Origin: JBFLYH01 sp964630235
GTDB taxonomy: Bacteria > Oederibacteriota > JAAXVQ01 > JAUVAV01
NCBI GenBank assembly: GCA_964630235.1
Contig: CAZVUO010000002.1
Coordinates: 248,001-312,000, forward strand
Direction: 5' to 3'
Length of the DNA stretch: 64,000 bases
The position numbers and the translations under genes are program-made. The notes beneath the pieces are model-generated. The model did not search any database. It saw only the letters and a list, made by a program, of their open reading frames with translations, and was not told where the DNA came from. Of the stretch, positions 54,838 to 63,992 are shown piece after piece; positions within the stretch are counted from its first letter, which is position 1; every line of letters begins with the position of its first letter.

Positions 54838-55809
54838 TCAACGGTTGCGCACCAGCACCCAGATAAAAAACGGGCCGCCCAGGAGCGCGGTGATCACGCC
54901 CGCGGGCAGTTCCGCCGGCGCCAGCAGTAGACGCCCGGCGGCGTCGCAAACCGGCAGGAAAACCGCGCCGGCGAACGCGACGGCCCACACGAGCCGGCGG
55001 TGGTCCGGCCCCAGGAGCTGCCGGCAGATGTGCGGCACCATCAAGCCGATAAAACCCACGGGACCCGCCAAAGCCACCACCGCGCCGACCATGACGCCCA
55101 CCCCGGCCAGTAGCAGCACTTTGACCGTTGGCAGGTCGAGGCCGCGCGCCACGGCCAGTTCCTCGCCCGCGGCCAGCAGATTGAGCTCGAAACGCAGGAA
55201 GACGATCAGGGCGGCGCCGAACACGGCCGGGGGCGCGGCCTGCAGCAGTTCCCGGTATCCCACCACCTCCAGACTGCCCATGAGCCAGCGGAGCATGCGC
55301 AGGCTGTGCGCCTGGTCGGCCACATACTGCAGGAGCAGGATGAGGCTGGAAAAAAAGATCCCGCTGGCCACACCCGCCAGGAGCAGGGTTTCCGTATGCC
55401 CCCGGGTCCTGATCCGCGCGAACCCGTAGACCAGCGCCAGGGAAAGCAGCGCGCCGGCGAAAGCGAACCAGGTCTGCCCGCTCAAGCCCAGAAACGAAAC
55501 CGACCATCCGGTGAAGAGGTAAAAGCAGGCGCCGAGGCTCGCGCCCGAGGCCGTGCCCAGTGTGTACGGGGTGGCCAGGGGGTTGCGGAACAGGGCCTGC
55601 ATGGACAGGCCGGCCAGGGCGAGGGTGGTTCCGGACAGCATGCCGGCCAAAACCCGCGGCACGCGGAGGGACCAGAACACCTGGGCGGCGGAAGTTTGGG
55701 CCAGGAGATCTTCCGTCCGGATGGGTTCCACGCCGATCCAGGGCAGGCCCAGCAGGCATGCCAGCCAGGCAACCGCCAAACCCACCCACACCCAAGCCGT
55801 CCTGCTCAC
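54838..55809 (-). CDS. btuC: Corrinoid ABC transporter permease (FecCD/BtuC family)
   Basis: A 323-residue inner-membrane permease with about ten helices. The family blocks are RVPRVLAGMLSGTTLALAGLSMQALFRNPLATPYTLGTASGA, GFIGLMVPHICRQLLGPDHR and ELPAGVITALLGGPFFIWVL. The start is GTG 55809, overlapping the btuD stop (GTGA). The corrinoid role is inferred from the riboswitch and neighbours; by sequence alone siderophore permeases look alike. Confidence 0.92.
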   Translation of the reverse strand: MSRTAWVWVGLAVAWLACLLGLPWIGVEPIRTEDLLAQTSAAQVFWSLRVPRVLAGMLSGTTLALAGLSMQALFRNPLATPYTLGTASGASLGACFYLFTGWSVSFLGLSGQTWFAFAGALLSLALVYGFARIRTRGHTETLLLAGVASGIFFSSLILLLQYVADQAHSLRMLRWLMGSLEVVGYRELLQAAPPAVFGAALIVFLRFELNLLAAGEELAVARGLDLPTVKVLLLAGVGVMVGAVVALAGPVGFIGLMVPHICRQLLGPDHRRLVWAVAFAGAVFLPVCDAAGRLLLAPAELPAGVITALLGGPFFIWVLVRNR

Positions 55810-56588
55810 GGCCTGCCCCCGTCAACCGGCAGGACCATGGGGCGTCCGGTAAGGGGGTGGGGTGCAAGCTGGAAGGTCTTGCCGTAGATGCGGTGCAGCG
55901 CCTCGGGCCGCATGAACTCCTCAGGCGGGCCGAGAAACACGACCCGGCCGTCGCGCAACCCCAGGATCCGGTCGTGGCCCAGCCCCGCGCGGTTGACGTC
56001 GTGGGTGACTTCCAGCAGGGTCAGCCCCTGGCGCTGGTGCACGGACTCCAGCAGGGAGTAAATTTGCTCCTGTTGCAAAGGATCCAGGTGGGCCGTGGGT
56101 TCATCGAGCAGCAGGACGCGGGCTTCCTGGGCCAGGGCCGCGGCGATCATGACCTTTTGCTGTTCGCCGCCGGACAGGGTGGACAGAATGCGGCCGGAAA
56201 AACCGGCCATGCCCGTCAGGTCCAGGGTCCGGTCCACGACCTGCCAGTCATGCGCGCGGGGATTGGAGAACGGCGAGAGATGCGGATAGCGCCCCATCAG
56301 CACGAACTCCCGGACCGTGAACCCTTCCGGATGCAGGAGCGCCTGCGGCACGTAGGCCACCAGGCGGGCCAGATCTTTTTGCCCAAGCTCCGGGAGCGGG
56401 CGGCCCGACCAGCGCACCACGCCGGCCGCGGATATCAGGATGCGGCACAGCACTTTCAGCAATGTGGATTTACCCGCGCCGTTTGGCCCGATGATCGCGA
56501 ACCGCTCCCCGGCCCCAACCGTGAAGGAAACCGCATCGAGGAGACGGCGGCCCGGGACCGCTGCCACGAGGTCCTGCACGCTGAGCAT
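55806..56588 (-). CDS. btuD: Corrinoid ABC transporter ATP-binding protein
   Basis: A 260-residue ABC ATPase powering corrinoid import. Walker A GPNGAGKST, Q-loop YVPQALL, signature LSGGEQQKVMIAAALAQ, Walker B VLLLDEP, and the H-loop in VTHDVNRAG are all intact. ATG 56588 overlaps the btuF stop by one base (TGATG), with AAGGAG upstream. Confidence 0.93.
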   Translation of the reverse strand: MLSVQDLVAAVPGRRLLDAVSFTVGAGERFAIIGPNGAGKSTLLKVLCRILISAAGVVRWSGRPLPELGQKDLARLVAYVPQALLHPEGFTVREFVLMGRYPHLSPFSNPRAHDWQVVDRTLDLTGMAGFSGRILSTLSGGEQQKVMIAAALAQEARVLLLDEPTAHLDPLQQEQIYSLLESVHQRQGLTLLEVTHDVNRAGLGHDRILGLRDGRVVFLGPPEEFMRPEALHRIYGKTFQLAPHPLTGRPMVLPVDGGRP

Positions 56589-57484
56589 CAATCCCGCTCC
56601 TTCCCCGCCCCAACCGCGCGCCGCAGGTCTTCCAGCAAGAGCGGCAGCCGGGGGCCAGGCCGGACCGTGTACGCGCCGGCCAGCACGAACACGCGCCCGG
56701 CTTGCACGGCCCTCAGCCCGGGCAGCTGCCGCCAGTCCGCGGCCAGGCTGTCGAGAGGGCGGGAGAGGGCCGCGGGGTCGGCCACCAGCTCGACGATGAC
56801 GTCCGGGTCCAGCGACAGCAGACCTTCGGCGGCGAGCTTCGGATATTTGGGCCAGCGCCGGCGATAGGCGTTTTGCGCCCCCGCCAGTTCCAGCAGTTCA
56901 TCGTAGAACTCGCCCCGGCCGGCGATGTAGGTTTCCCGGAACCCCGCGGCCTGATGGTCGCGGCTCACCACCAGCAAGACCCTGGGCTTGGGACCGGGGC
57001 GCTGGCGGGCCGGGCCCTGGCCCAGCGCGGACATCAGTTCGCGCAGAAGCACCGCACCACGCGCTTCGGCCCGGCACAGGGCACCCAACTGCTGGTAGGT
57101 GGTGACCAGGCCGGCCAGGGAGTGCATCTCCACGGCCAGGACCGGAACACCCAGCCGCCGGAACCGTTGCGCGGCGTCGCGGTGCTCTATCAGGAGGAGG
57201 ACCACATCAGGCCTCAAGCCGAGGATCGCCTCGTAGCGGGGGTCATAATAACCGCCCACCTTGGGCAGGCGCTTCGCCTCTTCTGGATAATCGCAGTAGT
57301 CCGTTACACCCAGAACCTGGCCGCCGGCGCCGAGCGCAAACAGGGTCTCCGTGATGCTGGGCGCCAGCGACACCAGGCGCGGCGCTTTCCGGTCCGCATC
57401 CCGCGCGGCCGCCGCGCCGGCAACGGCAAGCAGGCAGGTCCACAGGACGATCCATCCCCCGGCTGCCGCTCCCCGTCTTTTCAT
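56588..57484 (-). CDS. btuF: Corrinoid-binding periplasmic protein (BtuF family)
   Basis: A 298-residue type III binding protein. It has an N-terminal export signal (KRRGAAAGGWIVLWTCLLAVAGAAA) and two lobes joined by a long helix. Family motifs are RLVSLAPSITETLFALGAGGQVLGVTDYCDYP, YDPRYEAILGLRPDVVLL and LDPDVIVELV. It delivers corrinoid to the BtuCD pair. ATG 57484 lies one base after the btuB stop. No lipobox is seen, so it is likely free in the periplasm. Confidence 0.93.
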   Translation of the reverse strand: MKRRGAAAGGWIVLWTCLLAVAGAAAARDADRKAPRLVSLAPSITETLFALGAGGQVLGVTDYCDYPEEAKRLPKVGGYYDPRYEAILGLRPDVVLLLIEHRDAAQRFRRLGVPVLAVEMHSLAGLVTTYQQLGALCRAEARGAVLLRELMSALGQGPARQRPGPKPRVLLVVSRDHQAAGFRETYIAGRGEFYDELLELAGAQNAYRRRWPKYPKLAAEGLLSLDPDVIVELVADPAALSRPLDSLAADWRQLPGLRAVQAGRVFVLAGAYTVRPGPRLPLLLEDLRRAVGAGKERD

Positions 57485-57485
57485 C

Positions 57486-59537
57486 CTAAAGCCAGCGCAC
57501 GGTGACACCGGCGTAGGCGGCGAAGGGAGCCGCGGTGTAGCCGGTCGCCACCTGATATTTCTCGTTGAACAGGTTCCTCAATTTCAGGTACACCTCCCCC
57601 TGCTGCTGGTAGGCATAGGCCAGGGTGGCATCCACCAGCGTATAAGGGTCGAGCCGGACGTTTCCGGTATCCCAGCGGGGGCCATAATGGTTGGCCTGCA
57701 TGTGCAGGGAGAGGGTTTCCCAGCTTACGCGCAGTTCGCCGCCGAACTGGTAATCCGACCTGAGGCGCAGCGGCTGGGTCACGCCTTCCTCGACCTCGTT
57801 CGCCGTCAGTTTGGTGTAGTGCAGGCGCAGGTCGAACAGATGCGGAGGCGCGACCCGCAGCGAGGCTTCCCAGCCGCTGGTTTCCACGCGCTCCAGGTTT
57901 TGATACACATACCGGTAGGTGGCCGTATCGAAAGGCGCGCTGATCTGGTCCTGAAAGCCGGTTTGAAAGTAGGTCACTTCTCCCCGCAGGAGCCCTTCGA
58001 ACCAGGAATGCTCCAGCCCCAGGTCCCAGCCAGCGGACGTTTCGGGCCGCAGGCCGGCGTTGCCCTGCGTGTAGGCGTCGTTGGCGTAGAGCTGGAACAA
58101 GGACGGCGCGTTGAAGCCCGTTCCCCACGACCCCTTGATCCGGGTGTGCCATGCGGCCAGGTCATAGACCGGGGTCACGCGGTAGGTGGTGAATCCGCCG
58201 AACTGGTCATGCTGGTCATAGCGCGCGCCCAGCGTCACGGTCAATGCCTGCCACCGCAGATGCTCCTCCGCGTACACACTCAGCAAATGGGCGCTGACCG
58301 GCCCGAACGAAGAGGACGATTCCGCCGGCAGGCTGGTCCACCAGTCCAGGTAAGCGGACCGTTCCTCGTAACTGCCCTGTTCTTCCTGGTACCCGGCACC
58401 CACCGCCAGATCGCTCCAATCCCCGGCGCGCAGATGGTGCTGCCAGTCGCCGTTGATCTCGCGGGAGCGGTACTCACCCGCAAAACGGTCGAAGGGATGG
58501 TCGGGGTCCACGGGATTGTCGTAGGCCCGTTCGATCTGGTTCCAGCCGAGGCTCAAGGATTGCTCCCACACACCTGGCAGGGTATCCCAGTCGGCCCGCA
58601 GCAGCTGGTTCCACTGGCGGTGCGAATTGAGATAATTGGGATCGTCGCCGTAATCCCCGGCATAAGCATCCAATTCGCTCTCCGTGCGGAAATACCGGCC
58701 AACCAGATTCAGCGACAGATCGGGCGTGGGCCGTCCATCCAGGGCCAGATCCAGGGTTAGGCCGCGGAATCCGTCCCGGTCCATATCTGGCACGGGTTGC
58801 GGCGCCGTGAACTCCGGGCCGCGGGCCGCCGCCGAGTAACCTTGGGTGTTCTCCACCGCCGCTCCCAGCGCGACGCCCACCCCGGCCTCCCGGCCCGAAA
58901 CCGAAAACCGCCCAAGGTAAGTTTCGAACGAACCGCCTTCGGCCGTTGCTTCGCCTTGCCAGGCGTCTCCGGCCTTGGCGGTGACGACGTTGATGATACC
59001 GCCCAAGGCGCCGGAGCCGTGCACCACGCTCTGCGGGCCCTTGATGATTTCAATGCGTTCCACCTGGGACAGCGACAGTTTGGATATGTCCGTCAGCCGG
59101 GCGGGCGCGATGTTGTCCGTGACCGGCACCCCGTTGAGCAGGACACGGGTGCGCTCCGAACCCGCTCCCCTGAGGATGAGCGTGGCCAGCTGTCCGGGTC
59201 CGCCGTTGTGCACCAGGTCCAGGCCCAAGGCGCCCTGGAGCGCCTCGGCCAGGGTTACGGCTTTTTTCGCCCGCAGGTCCTCGCGGGTGATGATCTCCAC
59301 CGAACTGGCGATCTGGGAGAGCGGCAGCCGCAGGTGCGAGGCGGCCTCCACGTAAAGCTCCTCGGCGGCCGACGCGGCGTGCAGTTCCTGGTAGACACGG
59401 ATCTCCGGCGCTGGCGTTTCCAGCGGCTCTTCGATGGCCGGGATCTCCGGCGTTTCCTGGATGAGCCCGGTTGGTGTTTGGGCTGACAGCAAGGCAGGCA
59501 CGGCCACGCAGGCCGCGATCCAGCAGGAATATTTCAT
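57486..59537 (-). CDS. btuB: TonB-dependent corrinoid receptor BtuB
   Basis: A 683-residue outer-membrane receptor. Signal peptide MKYSCWIAACVAVPALLSA. The plug domain (about residues 65-195) has ASSVEIITREDLRAKKAVTLAEALQGALGLDL, ILRGAGSERTRVLLNGVPV and GPQSVVHGSGALGGIINVVT, as in BtuB. The 22-strand barrel ends in AGVTVRWL. The TonB box is not obvious. AAAGGAG lies upstream of ATG 59537, and a cobalamin riboswitch lies just before it, which fixes the substrate class. Confidence 0.94.
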   Translation of the reverse strand: MKYSCWIAACVAVPALLSAQTPTGLIQETPEIPAIEEPLETPAPEIRVYQELHAASAAEELYVEAASHLRLPLSQIASSVEIITREDLRAKKAVTLAEALQGALGLDLVHNGGPGQLATLILRGAGSERTRVLLNGVPVTDNIAPARLTDISKLSLSQVERIEIIKGPQSVVHGSGALGGIINVVTAKAGDAWQGEATAEGGSFETYLGRFSVSGREAGVGVALGAAVENTQGYSAAARGPEFTAPQPVPDMDRDGFRGLTLDLALDGRPTPDLSLNLVGRYFRTESELDAYAGDYGDDPNYLNSHRQWNQLLRADWDTLPGVWEQSLSLGWNQIERAYDNPVDPDHPFDRFAGEYRSREINGDWQHHLRAGDWSDLAVGAGYQEEQGSYEERSAYLDWWTSLPAESSSSFGPVSAHLLSVYAEEHLRWQALTVTLGARYDQHDQFGGFTTYRVTPVYDLAAWHTRIKGSWGTGFNAPSLFQLYANDAYTQGNAGLRPETSAGWDLGLEHSWFEGLLRGEVTYFQTGFQDQISAPFDTATYRYVYQNLERVETSGWEASLRVAPPHLFDLRLHYTKLTANEVEEGVTQPLRLRSDYQFGGELRVSWETLSLHMQANHYGPRWDTGNVRLDPYTLVDATLAYAYQQQGEVYLKLRNLFNEKYQVATGYTAAPFAAYAGVTVRWL

Positions 59538-59571
59538 GATGGTTTGCTCCTTTTCTCCCAAGAGATGATGT

Positions 59572-59713
59572 CCAGCTCGGCGGTTTCCTGGCTCGCATTC
59601 ATCCTACTCGCCGCGTCTTCCCGGTCGAAGACCAGTGACTGGCAGCGGCTTTCGTCCTGCTCACAGTTGCCGGGCAGCTGGGGATTCGCACCCCATTCCT
59701 CGGTCCAAGCTGG
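59572..59713 (-). promoter_or_regulatory. Cobalamin riboswitch upstream of btuB
   Basis: On the minus strand the closing stem P1 pairs CCAGCTTGG (59713-59705) with CCGAGCTGG (59580-59572). Between them lie the conserved blocks GGGGTGCGAATCCCCAGCTG, CCCGGCAACTGTGAGC, GCCAGTCACTGG (GCCACTG-type box), GGGAAGACG and the B12-box end GCGAGCCAGGAAACCGCC. No terminator hairpin with a T-run follows, and the btuB ribosome site is about 30 bases downstream. Control is therefore probably at translation initiation. It should switch off the btuB-F-D-C-cobO operon when cobalamin is plentiful. Confidence 0.95.
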
Positions 59714-59751
59714 CAAACCCGGGCGCGGTGCGCCTGGGCCGTTAACGTTCC

Positions 59752-60822
59752 TTACTGGTTTCTCACCTCCCCGTTCCGCGGCTGACTTTTTTCCGCCCAG
59801 CCGGGGTTCAGCCGGTGCAGTCCCCAGCGCGCCGGCCGGCCGCGGACATCCACATGCACGAAGGGGCCGTGCTGGGCCGTGGTGGCATACAGCCCCAGCC
59901 CGCCGGTCAATTCCGGCCCGCCTGCCTCGCGATCCAGCCGTTCGGCCAGCTGAAACAGCCAGTAAGCGTCCTTGAGATTCCCGCGGCCATCGCCGGTCAC
60001 ATCGTCCATCCAGCCATCACCGTCCGCGTCCACGTACACGTCCGCGGCCCAGCCCCACACGTGGCTGCTGTAGGCCACGTTCCCCAGGCGCCGGTTATAC
60101 GCCGGGGTGCGGTAGCCGCTCATGACCGCGAGGGTGGAGCAGGCATGGCCTTCGGCATTGACCGCCGCGAGCAATCGTTCCATTTTTTTGAGGAGCCGCC
60201 CGTCCAGGACCAGATACCGGGGAAAATCCCCGCCTTGCTTGCACGCGAACTGGCCCAGTTGAAAATGGGGGCTGACCCGGACCGTCCGCGCGTCGGGCGT
60301 CATCTCGATCCAGCCGGGCGGGGTTCCATAACGGACCGGTCCCCGCTGCGTTTCCGGAGGATAGCGGCCGACCAAGTAGCCGTTGATTTTTTTGGACCGC
60401 AACTGCGCGTACGGAACCAACACCAAGGCCCTGAGCGTGAGCCGTTCTTCCCCGGCTGGGTCCTGGATCTCGGCCGTGTAGATGCCGGGTTTGCGGGGCA
60501 GGTGCCACAGCCAGCCGCCGGAAACCATGGGCTGGAGGCGGCCGTGGGAAACGCGCACGCTGCCAGGCGCATCCGGCGCGGCGTCCGGCAGGCTGAGGCG
60601 CACGGGTTCGCCGGGAAGGATAAAAACGCTTTCCACATTATATTCAAGAAGACGGTCCTCGCAGAGGACCCGGAAACCCGCCAGGCAGGGATCGAAGGCC
60701 TCTTGCGCCGGGGCGCTAGGGACTCCCAGCGTCACCCAGGCCGCCAGGCCCAGCAGGACGCTCGGCAAGCGCGCTTCCCGGCAAGCGCATCTTTTCCCGC
60801 CAAATCTTATGTAAAACCTCAT
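59752..60822 (-). CDS. Secreted M15/DUF882-type peptidase
   Basis: A 356-residue secreted protein. The C-terminal peptidase domain (about residues 200-340) has SGYRTPAYNRRL, the zinc motif SSHVWGWAADVY (His and Asp) and GPFVHVDVRG (second His), as in YcbK/DUF882 and M15A enzymes that cut peptidoglycan cross-links. An EF-hand-like loop DADGDGWMDD, then DGRGNLKD, sits inside the domain. The N-terminal part is a beta domain. The start is uncertain: ATG 60822 overlaps the transpeptidase gene by 107 bases, while TTG 60768 has GGGAAG at good spacing and begins right at the hydrophobic signal. Confidence 0.85.
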   Translation of the reverse strand: MRFYIRFGGKRCACREARLPSVLLGLAAWVTLGVPSAPAQEAFDPCLAGFRVLCEDRLLEYNVESVFILPGEPVRLSLPDAAPDAPGSVRVSHGRLQPMVSGGWLWHLPRKPGIYTAEIQDPAGEERLTLRALVLVPYAQLRSKKINGYLVGRYPPETQRGPVRYGTPPGWIEMTPDARTVRVSPHFQLGQFACKQGGDFPRYLVLDGRLLKKMERLLAAVNAEGHACSTLAVMSGYRTPAYNRRLGNVAYSSHVWGWAADVYVDADGDGWMDDVTGDGRGNLKDAYWLFQLAERLDREAGGPELTGGLGLYATTAQHGPFVHVDVRGRPARWGLHRLNPGWAEKSQPRNGEVRNQ

Positions 60823-62470
60823 CCCACCCATAAATGTCCCGGCGAAACTGAATGATCCCCTGGTCGTCAACCCAGGCTGTCCAGTAAAGAATATGGATGG
60901 GGATGGTGCGCGTCAACTTTATTTTTTGCTCCACCTGGCCGGCCAGGGCCGCTTTCACGCGGCCGGGCGTCCAGAGTTTCTCGTCCCGCAGACAGTACAC
61001 CGCCAGGGCCAGGGGATCTTCCAGCCGGATGCAGCCGGAACTGAAACTGCGCACCTCGGCCGCGAACAGCTGGCGGGAAGGCGTGTCATGGAGATAAACG
61101 TTGAATTCGTTGGGGAACATGAATTTGATCCGGCCCAGGGGATTGTTCGGTCCCCCGCCCTGGCGGAAGCGGTATTTTTGCATCAGGTCCTGCAGGCTTA
61201 CTTTTTTCCAGTCAACGCTCTTGGGATCCACCTGGCGCTCCTGCTCCCCCCACCCCCGGAGCACCTCGATCCGGTTCGTGCCGAAAAAATCCGGTTGGTA
61301 GCGCAGGGCGTACAGTTTGTCCCTGACCAGAATCGTCGGCGGGATCTCCCAGACCGGATTGAGGACGATAAACCTCAGCTGGTCGCTGAAGATCGGCGTG
61401 CGGTTGATGGTCTGGCCCACCACCACGCGCATGGACAACACCGGGCGCTGGCGTTCGACCACCTCCAGGTGGAAAGCCGGAATGTTCACCAGGATGTAAC
61501 GGGATTGCCGTTCCAGGTTGCGCATCCAGCGCCACCGCTCCAGGTTCAGTTCCAGGGCGGCGATGTCCCGCGCCACGGGGCGGTTCAGCCAGGTCAGGGT
61601 CTCCGGGTCCAATTCGCCGGTGGCGGGCAAGCCGTGCCGTTCCTGAAAACGCCTCACTCCGCCCGCCACCTCCTCGGTGAAAAGCGTCTCGTCCTTGGCC
61701 GTCACCTGAGGCAGATCCCCCAGCAGCCCCAGCTTGACGCGCAAGACCGGCAGGCGGCGGGGATCGCGGTCTCCCAGGCGAAGGGGCGGCGACGCAGCCA
61801 GGACGAGGTGACCCATCTGGCTGGCCAGGAGGTGGTAGTGGGCCAAAGCGGATTTCAGTTCGCGATATGCCGGATGGGTCATGGATAAAGCGGCCACGTC
61901 CTGCGCCAATTGGCCGCGGGACAGCGTCTGTTCCAAAAAAGCCGCGTGCCGGAACGGCTGGCTGCTTCCCGGGAACTTCACGTCCAATCCCGAGGGATCG
62001 ATCCGGCCATTGAGCAGGTGCTCGGTGTAAAGGAAAAACGCGTCGGTCAGAAACAAGTCCAGGCCAGCCGCCGTTTCATTCCACGCGGCGCTCGGCACGC
62101 CGTTGGACACCTGTTCTCTCAGCAGGCGGACGCGGGTTTGGATGTCCTTCAAATGGTACTCTTCGGAACGCAGCCCCTCGCTCTCGGCCTGCTGGAGCAC
62201 CCGGATCAATTGGTCGGCCACGGGCTTGGGCTGATACAAGTTGAGCCAGGCAGGCTGGAAATGCCGGGCCGCGTAAAAATCCCGCGCCAATTGCGGGGCA
62301 TAAATCATATGTCCCTTGATCTTCAAAGGCCCCTGCCCCTTCACCTGGTACAGCCAATACCCCAGCGTTCCAGAAACACCGCTGGTCAAGATCAGACCCG
62401 GGCTCTTCGGCGGCTGGCAGGCAGTAAGCGCGAGTAAAATAATGATTGCGAAGTGCTTAAAAAAGCGCAT
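60716..62470 (-). CDS. YcbB-type L,D-transpeptidase lipoprotein
   Basis: A 584-residue enzyme that makes 3-3 cross-links in peptidoglycan. Lipobox ALTAC (Cys about residue 18). A long helical domain (about 60-240), a PG-binding unit (GGVRRFQERHGLPATGELDPETLTWLN) and the YkuD catalytic domain follow. The catalytic motif has His in LHDTPSRQLF and Cys in SFSSGCIRLEDP (HxxxS...GCxR). The C-terminal 25 residues overlap the peptidase gene. The ribosome site is weak. Together with the M15-type gene it forms a wall-remodelling pair. Confidence 0.93.
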   Translation of the reverse strand: MRFFKHFAIIILLALTACQPPKSPGLILTSGVSGTLGYWLYQVKGQGPLKIKGHMIYAPQLARDFYAARHFQPAWLNLYQPKPVADQLIRVLQQAESEGLRSEEYHLKDIQTRVRLLREQVSNGVPSAAWNETAAGLDLFLTDAFFLYTEHLLNGRIDPSGLDVKFPGSSQPFRHAAFLEQTLSRGQLAQDVAALSMTHPAYRELKSALAHYHLLASQMGHLVLAASPPLRLGDRDPRRLPVLRVKLGLLGDLPQVTAKDETLFTEEVAGGVRRFQERHGLPATGELDPETLTWLNRPVARDIAALELNLERWRWMRNLERQSRYILVNIPAFHLEVVERQRPVLSMRVVVGQTINRTPIFSDQLRFIVLNPVWEIPPTILVRDKLYALRYQPDFFGTNRIEVLRGWGEQERQVDPKSVDWKKVSLQDLMQKYRFRQGGGPNNPLGRIKFMFPNEFNVYLHDTPSRQLFAAEVRSFSSGCIRLEDPLALAVYCLRDEKLWTPGRVKAALAGQVEQKIKLTRTIPIHILYWTAWVDDQGIIQFRRDIYGWDEVLHKIWREKMRLPGSALAERPAGPGGLGDAGSP

Positions 62471-62866
62471 AATTTTTAAAAAGAACCTTTTTTCAGGATT
62501 CAGCCAGATTTAACCCTGCCGCACGCTGCGGGGTATCCAGCTAGCAGGCCCCGAAACCGTGACCCCTCCATCACCGCAACAAACCGCGGGGTATTCGGTG
62601 AAGGGAAATAACGAAAATTCGTCGTTCCGCCGGAATACTTGGCGCTTGTTTAAAAAGCTTAAAAATAAACAATATCCGAATACAGCCGGGATGCCAATCT
62701 AATTTTCGTCAAATTGGAGCTGGTCATTAACCAGCCCGCTGAACCCGGATCAAGAATATACTTATTTTTAAAAGAATTCAGTAACGCGCGGACGCGTGAT
62801 TCTTGGCACGAATGATGCTTTGTTATTGGGCGTGGCTGATACCCCAAGTGAAAGGAGATCAAACCC
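62471..62866. other. Divergent intergenic region with degenerate palindromic repeat
   Basis: At 62511-62610 there are fragments like the double-palindrome repeat: TAACCCTGCCGCACGCTGCGGGGTATCC and CCGCAACAAACCGCGGGGTATTCGG. They share only the GCGGGGTAT core with copies 1 and 2. The rest (62620-62800) is AT-rich and shows no gene. I saw no clear promoter pair. Confidence 0.5.
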
Positions 62867-63943
62867 ATGAAAAACAGAATGCTCATGATCCTGGCCGGAC
62901 TAGGACTCTCGGCCCTCCTGGCAGCCCCTGCCGCCGCCATCCGCGCAATAAACGATTTCCGCATTTCGGATCAGGTCAAGGACACGGTGATCGAGAAATA
63001 CGCCAGCGATGTCTCGGCCGCTTCCGTGGATTCCTCGCCGCAAACGCGCGAACAAGAGGTGAAGCAGATCCAGGAGCTCCTGCGCCTGGATGCGCTGGAC
63101 CGGGAGAACACGGCCCGGGAGGCCCTGCGCCAGGAGAACCTGGAAGACCGGATCAAAGGCCACGAGGACCTGGAACTGGCCCTGGAAGAAAAGAACATGG
63201 ACCTGCATCTGGGCAAGAGCCTGGTTGACGTGCACGGCAACCGCGTACGCATGGAAGAATACGTCCTGCGGCCCGAAGCCAACCAGGTGCAATTCCTCAA
63301 CCTGACCATGCGCGACAACCGCCTGGATTACATCAGTTACGTGGCCACGTTCAACGACATTTTGCCGCGCGACACCCGCGGCCTGTGGCGCAAGGAATTC
63401 GGGAGCACCGCGCCGGAGATCTACCTCGAGACCGAAACCGTCAAGTATTCCAACCTGACGGACGCCGTGGATTTCGGCATCGGATATTTCGAGCCGACCT
63501 GGGTGGCCGAGATCCAGCAATACGTCCTGCCCGAGCGCGAGTCCTCCCTGCGCGTGAACACCATCCTCAAATGGGGGCACGAGCGCCCGACCCCGCAGGC
63601 GGACTTCACCTTCCTGCCGGACGCCGTGGGCGTACGCGAGGTCAGTCTGGAATTTACCGACCTGAATCTCCTGGCGCCCAAGGTCCGCTGGACCTTCAAC
63701 GACGACACCTATCTCGAACTGCAGCGCTACCTGATCACCGAGGACGGCAGCATCTTCACCCTGCGCTGGGGCAGCCTGTCCGACCTGATCAACCTCCTGA
63801 CGAACTTCCAGGCTTTTGTCTTCAACTCCTACAAAGAACAGATCTTCACGGCCACGGAGTTCGAAGGCCGGACCATTGACACGGTCTCCCAGTTCCTGCG
63901 CCTGGTGGACATTTTCGCGGACGACGACCGGGGGTGGCGCTGA
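62867..63943 (+). CDS. Secreted protein with coiled coil, unknown
   Basis: A 358-residue protein with a signal peptide (MKNRMLMILAGLGLSALLAAPAAA, cleavage about residue 24). A charged coiled-coil stretch follows (about residues 60-125; REQEVKQIQELLRLDALDREN, LEDRIKGHEDLELALEEK), then a C-terminal beta-rich domain (about 140-345) with repeated strand motifs (YLETETVKYSNL, LEFTDLNLLAPKVRWTF, YLELQRYLITEDGSI). No known family is recognised. AAAGGAG precedes ATG. It is monocistronic and ends at a strong terminator. Confidence 0.75.
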   Translation: MKNRMLMILAGLGLSALLAAPAAAIRAINDFRISDQVKDTVIEKYASDVSAASVDSSPQTREQEVKQIQELLRLDALDRENTAREALRQENLEDRIKGHEDLELALEEKNMDLHLGKSLVDVHGNRVRMEEYVLRPEANQVQFLNLTMRDNRLDYISYVATFNDILPRDTRGLWRKEFGSTAPEIYLETETVKYSNLTDAVDFGIGYFEPTWVAEIQQYVLPERESSLRVNTILKWGHERPTPQADFTFLPDAVGVREVSLEFTDLNLLAPKVRWTFNDDTYLELQRYLITEDGSIFTLRWGSLSDLINLLTNFQAFVFNSYKEQIFTATEFEGRTIDTVSQFLRLVDIFADDDRGWR

Positions 63944-63950
63944 CCATCCC

Positions 63951-63992
63951 GCAGGACCGCGGGCCAAACGGCCCGCGGTCCTGCTTTTTTTT
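63951..63992 (+). terminator. Strong intrinsic terminator
   Basis: A 15-bp perfect stem GCAGGACCGCGGGCC / GGCCCGCGGTCCTGC with loop AAAC, followed by eight T (63985-63992). Confidence 0.96.
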
